From: Gemmatimonadota bacterium
Lineage (GTDB): Bacteria; Gemmatimonadota; Gemmatimonadetes; Gemmatimonadales; GWC2-71-9
NCBI GenBank assembly: GCA_003221825.1
Contig: QHUE01000155.1
Coordinates: 1-6,061, forward strand
Direction of reading: 5' to 3'
DNA length: 6,061 nucleotides
The position numbers were made by a program, and so were the translations under genes. This document shows positions 1 through 5,422 of this stretch, one piece after another. The notes under the pieces are model-generated. The model saw only the letters and a list, made by a program, of their open reading frames with translations, was not told the DNA's origin and made no database searches. Numbering within the stretch: the first letter of the stretch is position 1; every line of letters starts with the position of its first letter.

Positions 1-1439
1 ATGACGTAGTCCCTCAGTTCCGAGACGTTGACGAGCATGTACTCCGTCGCCCCAGCCTGCACGATCTTCTGGAACTCGCTCGCGATCGTGGCGGGAGCCA
101 CGATGTGCGTGGTCTGCTTGCTGAGATTGCCGCCGAGGTACGCCAGGTGATAGTAAACGCCGTGCTTCCAACGCCCGCGATCGGTCGGCAGCCCGCGCAT
201 GTGGCCGTCGTTGTCGTCCGGCCACACGATGATCACATCGTCCGGCAGCCCGAACGCCGCGGGGTCTCGGGCGTACAGGTCCAACATCTCCGAGTACATC
301 GTGAAGTGGAAGATCGGCGTGCGCCCCGGTGGCAGTGCGTTGCGGACCATGGCGGTCTGCAGGCCGATCACTTCGCGGAACACGCTCGCTTTGCCCGAGT
401 CCGTGGTGCCCTCGGGCCAGGTGTAGGGGCGATCGGACGTGTTCCGCAGGCCCACCGGCCAGATGACGTCCAGGTCGTGGTTTTCCTCCACGCCGCCGCG
501 CCAGTAGGTCAACAAGCCGTCCCGGTTCGTGAACCAATCGTAGTCGGGTCGCACCCCTCGCTCCGCCGCGAGGTTGAATGTCGTCATCCCGAACGGGTTG
601 GAAACGAGGATGTCGTAGTGGTGTGAGGTGTAGTAGAGGCCCCAGTCGCTCGCGAGCTGCTGGACCTCGTAGCGGCGGTGCACGCGCACATACGGCGCCA
701 CCATGTTCATGCGCAACCGCAGCGCGGTCTCGAAGAAGCGCCGGTACCACGCGAGCGGCACGTCGCCGGTTTGAAGTGGATATCCACGCGCGTCGAACGG
801 ACGCGGCAGGATGTCTTCGTCGTCGTGAAAAAATCCGCGATACCTGAACGCCGGTGCTCCCTGCGCGAAGCGCGTGGCCTTGAGGACGAGGGGGTCATGA
901 TGCTCCGGTACATACTCGGTCCAGAGATAGAGCGGATCGACGCCGAGACGCTCGCAGAGCGTGTAGGCCGCGAAGGCGGTGCCGCGCGGGTTCGAGCCGA
1001 CCAGCCATACGGTCCGGGGCGCGGTGACGACGCGATAGGCCTCCCATTGCCCCCGCAGCCTGGACGCATCGATCACGGAGGGGAGCCGCTCGGTCCCCAG
1101 CGTGACGAGACGAATGCTCGTCTTGCCGGGGGTCGGCGTCGCGACGAGAGGCGGCCGGTAGCCGCTGATCGTCTCGATGTCGCCGGCGAGGAAGGCGGCG
1201 GCCTGGCGCACATTCAGCGGCTCGGCGGCGCCGACCACGATCTCGGCGCCACTCCCTTGTGACGCGAGCATCACGTCCCCGGCGGCGACGGCTCCGCTGC
1301 GAACCCACGATCCGCGCGCGGGCGCAGCCCAGGGGTCGGGGTCGGGGTGATCAGTCTGGGAGGCGGCGCCGCCGGGGGCGCCGGGGACGAGACAGCACGC
1401 CAGCAGGAGCAGCAGAGGGGGTCGCCAAGAGAGAGTCAT
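1..1439 (-). CDS. GH115-family glycoside hydrolase (xylan alpha-1,2-glucuronidase-like), exported, C-terminus beyond left edge
   Basis: The minus frame from ATG 1439 stays open to the window edge (479 codons, no stop), so this is the N-terminal half or so of a protein that is usually about 800-1000 residues. GH115 enzymes remove (4-O-methyl-)glucuronic acid side chains from glucuronoxylan. Seen: a signal peptide (WRPP, then LLLLLACCLVPG) with either a possible lipobox LLAC (Cys15) or a signal-peptidase I site near AAS-Q (residue 27). An N-terminal alpha/beta domain follows, with VGSNPRGTAFAAYTLCERLGV (about 147-167). The barrel then carries family-like blocks: FRYRGFFHDDED (198-209), RLRMNMVAPY (241-250), DWGLYYTSHHY (265-275), YWRGGVEENHD (312-322), PDDVIIVWPDDNDGHMRGLP (399-418) and GVYYHLAYLGG (427-437). 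The loop usually written GMRG in the family reads PVGLRN here, so this looks like a divergent branch. The start is supported by the signal peptide, but there is no good Shine-Dalgarno just upstream. It is divergent from the GH3 gene. Family assignment is confident; substrate is inferred. Confidence 0.88.
   Translation of the reverse strand, partial: MTLSWRPPLLLLLACCLVPGAPGGAASQTDHPDPDPWAAPARGSWVRSGAVAAGDVMLASQGSGAEIVVGAAEPLNVRQAAAFLAGDIETISGYRPPLVATPTPGKTSIRLVTLGTERLPSVIDASRLRGQWEAYRVVTAPRTVWLVGSNPRGTAFAAYTLCERLGVDPLYLWTEYVPEHHDPLVLKATRFAQGAPAFRYRGFFHDDEDILPRPFDARGYPLQTGDVPLAWYRRFFETALRLRMNMVAPYVRVHRRYEVQQLASDWGLYYTSHHYDILVSNPFGMTTFNLAAERGVRPDYDWFTNRDGLLTYWRGGVEENHDLDVIWPVGLRNTSDRPYTWPEGTTDSGKASVFREVIGLQTAMVRNALPPGRTPIFHFTMYSEMLDLYARDPAAFGLPDDVIIVWPDDNDGHMRGLPTDRGRWKHGVYYHLAYLGGNLSKQTTHIVAPATIASEFQKIVQAGATEYMLVNVSELRDYV
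1332..1348 (+). repeat. short direct repeat GGGGTC x2 plus GGGGT
   Basis: Three G4 tracts separated by TC lie on the plus strand, inside the 5' end of the minus-strand GH115 gene. There they encode the Asp-Pro repeat (HPDPDPW) just after the signal peptide. A fourth G-tract (1358-1360) follows after ten bases, so a G-quadruplex is conceivable but not canonical. Most simply this is low-complexity linker coding. Confidence 0.5.
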
Positions 1440-1447
1440 AATATCAT
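1436..1447 (-). other. possible 3-codon leader mini-ORF (Met-Ile-Leu-stop) overlapping the GH115 start
   Basis: On the minus strand ATG ATA TTA TGA reads as a three-codon frame. Its TGA overlaps the ATG of the GH115 gene in an ATGA arrangement. A purine-rich GGGGAAGAAG lies 7 bases before this upstream ATG, which fits a ribosome binding site for the mini-ORF better than for the GH115 ATG (15 bases away). It could deliver ribosomes to the GH115 start by coupling, or it could be chance in a short AT-rich stretch. Confidence 0.25.
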
Positions 1448-1478
1448 TTTGTGTCTTCTTCCCCGGAGGGGCAATCCC
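1440..1478. promoter_or_regulatory. divergent intergenic region between GH115 and GH3 genes
   Basis: Only 39 bases separate the two divergent start codons, and the left half is AT-rich (around 1437-1460) in otherwise GC-rich DNA. On the plus strand CATAAT at 1437-1442 matches the sigma-70 -10 consensus at 5 of 6 positions, but no -35 hexamer is recognisable about 17 bases upstream. TCATTTTG at 1444-1451 is one base off the Bacteroidota-type -7 element TAnnTTTG. I see no convincing minus-strand promoter pair. With so little room, promoters must overlap each other or the coding ends, which suggests joint control of the two genes. No operator palindrome was recognised. Location is firm; promoter elements are tentative. 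Confidence 0.4.
1465..1471 (+). promoter_or_regulatory. Shine-Dalgarno site that fixes the GH3 start at GTG 1479
   Basis: GGAGGGG lies 7 bases before GTG 1479. It is a strong anti-16S match and the signal peptide begins at exactly that codon. This rules out the in-frame upstream ATG at 1347, which would overlap the GH115 gene by 93 bases and add a charged, non-signal-like leader. The preceding CCCC (1461-1464) can pair with GGGG (1468-1471) in a very small hairpin that would partly mask the site. Confidence 0.75.
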
Positions 1479-4106
1479 GTGTTTCGCTTTGCTGTCCTGT
1501 TCGCAGCCGTATTCGCCGGCGCCGCCGGCGCCGCCGGCGCTCAGACTCCGGCGTGGCAGGATCTGAGCCTGCCGTTCGAACAGCGCGCCCGAGACCTCGT
1601 GCGGCGCATGACGCTCGAGGAGAAGGTCTCGCAGCTGATGGACCGCGCGCCGGCGATCGAGCGGCTGGGCATTCCCGAGTACAACTGGTGGAACGAGGGT
1701 CTCCATGGAGTGGCGCGCTCGGGCCTCGCGACCGTCTTTCCGCAAGCGATCGGCTTCGCCGCGACGTGGGACGACAGTCTCGTGTTCCGCATGGCCACGG
1801 TCATATCCGACGAGTTTCGCGCCAAGCATCACGACTACGAGCGGCGCGGCGAGCACCAGCGCTATCAAGGCCTCACCGTCTGGTCGCCCAACATCAACCT
1901 GTTTCGCGACCCGCGCTGGGGACGCGGGCAGGAGACGTACGGCGAGGACCCGTATCTCACCGGCCGGATGGCGGTGCCGTTCATCCGCGGGCTGCAGGGC
2001 GACGATCCCAGGTACTTGAAGACCATCGCGACCGTGAAGCATTTCGCCGTGCACTCTGGGCCGGAGCCACTCCGCCATGAGTTCGACGCGGTCGTGAGCG
2101 AGCGGGACCTCCGCGAGAGCTACCTGCCGCACTTCGAAACGGGCATCCGCGAGGCCGGCGCGTATTCCTTGATGTGCGCCTACAACCGGGTGTTCGGGTC
2201 GCCCGCCTGCGGCAGCGCGTTGCTGCTCGACACCATTCTCCGGGGCGAGTGGCGGTTTCCCGGCTACGTCGTGTCCGATTGCGGCGCGATCGACGACATG
2301 TACCAACGGCACCGCGTTGTCCCAACGGCCGCCGCAGCGGCCGCCCTTGGCGTCCGCGTGGGCACCGACCTCGACTGCGGGCGCGAGTACGGCAGCCTGC
2401 TCGACGCTGTGCACCAGGGGCTCATCACCGAGCAGGCCATCGACAGCGCGGTCACCCGGCTGTTCCTGGCGCGGTTCCGGCTCGGGATGTTCGACCCGCC
2501 CGACTCGGTGCGCTGGGCACGCATCCCGATCACCGTGCTCGATGAGCCGTCGCACCGGGCGCTGGCGCTTGCGGTGGCGCGCGAGTCCATCGTGCTGCTC
2601 AAGAACGCGCGCAATCTGTTGCCCTTGCGGCGGGATCTGGGAACGATCGCGGTCATCGGACCCAACGCCGACCAGTGGCGCATGCTGCTCGGCAACTACA
2701 ACGGGATCCCGGCGGATCCCGTCACACCGCTGCGTGGCATCCGAGAGGCGGTCTCACCGCGCACGCGCGTCCTGTACGCCCTCGGCTCAGACTTGGCGGA
2801 CGGCTTTCCGGTGCTCGCGCCGGTTCCCGCAGCGGTTCTGTCGACTGCGAGGGGGCGCCGTGGACTCGACGTGGCCTTCTATGCGAGCCGCGCGCTGACA
2901 GGGACGCCGCTGTTCCAGCGAACTGACTCCACGCTCGACTCCCATTGGGGTGCAAATGCTCCGCGCGCCGACATGAACGCCGATGACTTCGGCGTTCGCT
3001 GGACAGGCACCTTGCGGCCCCGGCACACTGGCACCTACCGACTCGCCCTCGTCGGCACCGTCAAGTTCCAGTTCTATCTCGACGACAGCCTGGTGGTGCA
3101 GTCGGTCTATCCAACCCACGACGGGGAGTTCCCCGACCCGCGCTTTGCGCAGAGCGAACCACTGCAATTGACGGCGGGCCGCAGCTACCGCCTGCGTGTG
3201 GACGGCGAGGAATCCTACGGGGAGGCCGAGCTCCAGCTCCTGTGGGCGACACCCCCTGAGGCCCTGGAGTCCGAAGCGGTCGCCGTCGCACGGCGGGCTG
3301 ACGTCGTCGTCCTCTGCCTTGGCCTCACCGCTCGTTTGGAGGGTGAGGAAATGCGCGTGGCGGTCCCGGGCTTTTCCGGCGGCGACCGGACGAGCCTCGA
3401 CCTCCCCGCGCCGCAGGAACACCTGTTGGAGCGGATCGTGGCGCTTGGGAAGCCCACGGTGCTCGTGTTGCTGAGCGGCAGCGCGGTGGCGGTGACCTGG
3501 GCCCAGGAGCATGTGCCCGCGATCCTGGAAGCGTGGTACCCCGGCCAGGCAGGTGGCACGGCGATCGCGGATGTGCTGTTCGGGACCTACAATCCTGGCG
3601 GTCGCCTCCCCGTCACCTTCTATCGCGACGTGGCCGATCTGCCGCCGTTCGACGACTACCGCATGACGGGGGGGGGCCGCACCTACCGCTTCTTCGACGG
3701 TGCGCCGCTCTATCCGTTCGGCTACGGCCTGAGCTACACCGCCTTCCGCTACGACCGCCTCCGGATCAGCAGCGACACGCTCCGAGGCGGCGACACGGTT
3801 AACGTGTCGGTGGACATAACCAACACCGGCGTGAGGGGCGGTGACGAAGTCGTGCAGCTCTACGTGCGCTACCCCAGCTCTCGGGTGGCGCGCCCCAAGC
3901 GCGACCTACGGGGCTTCCGGCGCGTGACCCTCCAGCCCGCCGAGACGCGCACCGTGACGTTCCCGCTCGCCGCCGCCGCGCTGCGTTACTGGGACCCGGG
4001 CGGCCACCGCTGGGGAATCGAAAACGGGCCCGTGGTGGTGGAGGCGGGCGCGTCGTCCGCGGACATTCGGCTCACGACGACGCTCGTCGTCACGGGGCAG
4101 CGCTAA
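1479..4106 (+). CDS. exported GH3-family glycosidase, beta-xylosidase-like, with inserted PA14 domain
   Basis: This is an 875-residue protein starting at GTG, chosen for its Shine-Dalgarno site and the signal peptide (FRFAVLFAAVF, then three AGA repeats, cleavage expected after AGA21-Q22). The first catalytic (barrel) domain spans about 30-360. It has YNWWNEGLHGVA (68-79), RDPRWGRGQETYGEDP (143-158), KHF (187-189), and VSDCG with the expected nucleophile Asp267. The second (alpha/beta) domain starts near IAVIGPNAD (390). It is interrupted by a PA14 domain (about 463-590, with VRWTG and GTYRL), then resumes with LEGEE, where Glu621 is the probable acid/base. EAWYPGQAGGTA (684-695) and PLYPFGYGLSYT (743-754) follow. 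A fibronectin-III-like domain (about 757-835) closes the protein. GH3 enzymes release single sugars from non-reducing ends. The YNWWNE and KHFAVHSGPEPLRH style points to the beta-xylosidase/arabinosidase-like clade, but beta-glucosidase activity cannot be excluded. It likely acts in the periplasm or outside the cell and is divergent from GH115, fitting joint xylan breakdown. A run of nine G lies within it. Confidence 0.93.
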   Translation: MFRFAVLFAAVFAGAAGAAGAQTPAWQDLSLPFEQRARDLVRRMTLEEKVSQLMDRAPAIERLGIPEYNWWNEGLHGVARSGLATVFPQAIGFAATWDDSLVFRMATVISDEFRAKHHDYERRGEHQRYQGLTVWSPNINLFRDPRWGRGQETYGEDPYLTGRMAVPFIRGLQGDDPRYLKTIATVKHFAVHSGPEPLRHEFDAVVSERDLRESYLPHFETGIREAGAYSLMCAYNRVFGSPACGSALLLDTILRGEWRFPGYVVSDCGAIDDMYQRHRVVPTAAAAAALGVRVGTDLDCGREYGSLLDAVHQGLITEQAIDSAVTRLFLARFRLGMFDPPDSVRWARIPITVLDEPSHRALALAVARESIVLLKNARNLLPLRRDLGTIAVIGPNADQWRMLLGNYNGIPADPVTPLRGIREAVSPRTRVLYALGSDLADGFPVLAPVPAAVLSTARGRRGLDVAFYASRALTGTPLFQRTDSTLDSHWGANAPRADMNADDFGVRWTGTLRPRHTGTYRLALVGTVKFQFYLDDSLVVQSVYPTHDGEFPDPRFAQSEPLQLTAGRSYRLRVDGEESYGEAELQLLWATPPEALESEAVAVARRADVVVLCLGLTARLEGEEMRVAVPGFSGGDRTSLDLPAPQEHLLERIVALGKPTVLVLLSGSAVAVTWAQEHVPAILEAWYPGQAGGTAIADVLFGTYNPGGRLPVTFYRDVADLPPFDDYRMTGGGRTYRFFDGAPLYPFGYGLSYTAFRYDRLRISSDTLRGGDTVNVSVDITNTGVRGGDEVVQLYVRYPSSRVARPKRDLRGFRRVTLQPAETRTVTFPLAAAALRYWDPGGHRWGIENGPVVVEAGASSADIRLTTTLVVTGQR
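1515..1541 (+). repeat. 9-base tandem repeat (GCCGGCGCC x3) in the GH3 signal peptide
   Basis: Three copies of a 9-base unit run head to tail, the last ending in T instead of C. They are in frame and encode Ala-Gly-Ala three times (residues 13-21), forming the end of the hydrophobic core and the AGA cleavage site. Copy-number change would lengthen or shorten the signal peptide by three residues without shifting the frame. Confidence 0.85.
3668..3676 (+). repeat. homopolymer run of nine G inside the GH3 gene
   Basis: Nine consecutive G encode Gly731-733 in the segment MTGGGRTYRFF, just before the conserved PLYPFGYG block. From family memory, relatives commonly have one or two residues here (for example MEGRTYRYF). 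The frame is intact on both sides in this sequence. Such a run is a typical slippage site, so single-base change here would truncate the C-terminal domain. Confidence 0.9.
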
Positions 4107-4117
4107 GTCCTTAGTGC
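4100..4117. terminator. inverted repeat over the convergent stop codons, possible bidirectional terminator
   Basis: GCGCTAAG and CTTAGTGC face each other across a TC centre. They give about 7 pairs (one G-T wobble) with a 4-base loop when folded. The hairpin contains the TAA of the GH3 gene (4104-4106) and the TAG of the kinase gene (4103-4105), so it lies at the exact end of both transcripts' coding parts. Neither side is followed by a T-tract, so it is not a classical intrinsic terminator. It may only slow polymerase or protect 3' ends. Confidence 0.35.
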
Positions 4118-5422
4118 CAGTACGCCAGTCTCCGCCGCTCCGGGCCCGGACTCCGCGAACACCTGTGCCTCGCGACCCCTCTCCGCGCTGTATCGGGCTG
4201 CTACGTCGCGCACAACGTTCTCCGCTTCGCTCGTCGCGAAGACTGCGACCGTGCCGCCGCTACCGCCACCGGTGATCTTCGCGCCGAACACGCCGCGCTC
4301 GGGACCCGCGGCGCGGGCGAGCTCGAGGATGGCGTCGGTGCCGGTGCTGCCCAAGCCGCAGGCACTGTAGCTCTGGTGTGATGCGTACATGAGCTGCCCC
4401 AATTCGTTCGCCGCGTCGGGATGATGCGCGAGCGTGGGGAGCAGCCGCACGAAGCGGTCCACCCGCGCTTGCTCGCCCACCGGGTGTTCCGACGCTCGAC
4501 GCACCGGATAGCGGCGGTCGGGATGGACGACGGTTGCGGTGTCGCTGATGCCGCCGTAGCGCTCGAGGAACTCAGCGCCTTTCATGTCTTCAGGCAGCGA
4601 GCGCGCGAACTGGGAAAACTCCGCCGGCGTGAGATCGGCGAGGTACCGGCCGCGCCATGGGGTTTCGGTTATGAGGATGCGCAGTCCCATGAATGCTGCG
4701 GTGCGGACCGTCCCGTAGTCGGCCCCCGAGACCGCGTGGCTGATCCCGGAATCGATGCCATAGAATCGGTAACCTGCAGGAACCTCGACGTAGCCTTCGA
4801 TCGTGCCCGGTTGGCAGCGCAGTTGCAGTAACCGATCCATCCTGCCGCAGGCGCTCGTCATCTGGTCCATGATGCCGCAGGGCGCACCAACGATGTGGTT
4901 TTCGACGCGCTGGCACAGCACCGCCAGTTCCGCGGGGTCGATGCGTTGGTGGAGGCTCGCGGCGACGGCGGTAGCAACCGCGACCTCCAGCGCGGCGGAC
5001 GACGCGACGCCTCTGCCTTCCGGTACCGAGGAGTCAATCAAGATCCGGAAGCCGGACCGCGCTGGTGCTGGCAGGAGCGCCTGCACGACACCAACGACAT
5101 AGGTCGCCCAACGATCGGCCTGCTCCGCGGCAGCGGGGAGGGGAAGGTCCGTCGCGTAGAAATCCCACCGATCTCCCCGGCGACTGGCGACCTCACAGCG
5201 CGGCGCGTCTTGCGCCTGCACGAGCGCAAACGTTGCGCAGGCGAGCGGCAGCTCGAGCACGCGCGCGCCGCTGTAGTCGGCGATCCCGCCCATCACATCG
5301 AGGCGGCCCGGCGCACGCGCGATGAAGATGGGACGTCCGGCGGAAAAGAAACTGCGCAGGCGGCTATCGGGCGACGAGCCCAATGACTGCAACTGGTCGA
5401 GCGTGGGCTGAAACCAATTCAC
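4103..5422 (-). CDS. GHMP-family sugar kinase resembling the kinase domain of plant L-arabinokinase (ARA1)
   Basis: This is a complete cytoplasmic protein of 439 residues with a GTG start and no signal peptide. GHMP sugar kinases transfer phosphate from ATP; ARA1 makes L-arabinose-1-phosphate. Seen: the sugar-binding motif APGRLDVMGGIADYSGA (37-53), in place of galactokinase GRxNLIGEHTDYxxG; the ATP loop VPEGRGVASSAALEVA (133-148); VENHIVGAPCGIMDQMTS (173-190) with the expected catalytic Asp186; IDSGISHAVSGADY; the ARA1-like insert LPEDMKGAEFLERYGG; SACGLGSTGTDAI; and the C-terminal AKITGGGSGGTVAVF (381-395). These blocks match my recollection of plant ARA1 almost word for word, while ARA1's N-terminal glycosyltransferase-like half is absent here. 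GTG 5422 overlaps the upstream gene's TGA (GTGA), indicating coupled translation. The 3' end overlaps the GH3 stop. L-arabinose is the best-guess substrate from homology and the hemicellulose context; galactose or another aldose remains possible. Confidence 0.85.
   Translation of the reverse strand: MNWFQPTLDQLQSLGSSPDSRLRSFFSAGRPIFIARAPGRLDVMGGIADYSGARVLELPLACATFALVQAQDAPRCEVASRRGDRWDFYATDLPLPAAAEQADRWATYVVGVVQALLPAPARSGFRILIDSSVPEGRGVASSAALEVAVATAVAASLHQRIDPAELAVLCQRVENHIVGAPCGIMDQMTSACGRMDRLLQLRCQPGTIEGYVEVPAGYRFYGIDSGISHAVSGADYGTVRTAAFMGLRILITETPWRGRYLADLTPAEFSQFARSLPEDMKGAEFLERYGGISDTATVVHPDRRYPVRRASEHPVGEQARVDRFVRLLPTLAHHPDAANELGQLMYASHQSYSACGLGSTGTDAILELARAAGPERGVFGAKITGGGSGGTVAVFATSEAENVVRDVAARYSAERGREAQVFAESGPGAAETGVLALRT

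Noticed and set aside
105..1262. Plus-strand frames of 173 and 194 codons (105-626, 678-1262)
   Set aside because: They are antisense to the continuous GH115 frame, rich in Arg/Val/His from GC-biased third positions, with no recognisable motif.
707..1308. Minus-strand frames of 120 and 137 codons (707-1069, 895-1308)
   Set aside because: They are in other frames of the GH115 gene, whose own frame is unbroken and family-like across the same region.
1332..1376. G-quadruplex regulatory element
   Set aside because: The fourth G-tract is ten bases away and the tracts are explained by an Asp-Pro coding repeat, so it is kept only as a repeat.
1347..1478. Upstream ATG start for the GH3 gene
   Set aside because: It would overlap the GH115 coding region by 93 bases and give a charged Arg/Gln-rich leader. 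GTG 1479 has a strong ribosome site and opens a clean signal peptide.
2787..3512. Minus-strand 241-codon frame opposite the PA14 region
   Set aside because: It is antisense to conserved GH3/PA14 coding and has no recognisable domain, start signal or promoter.
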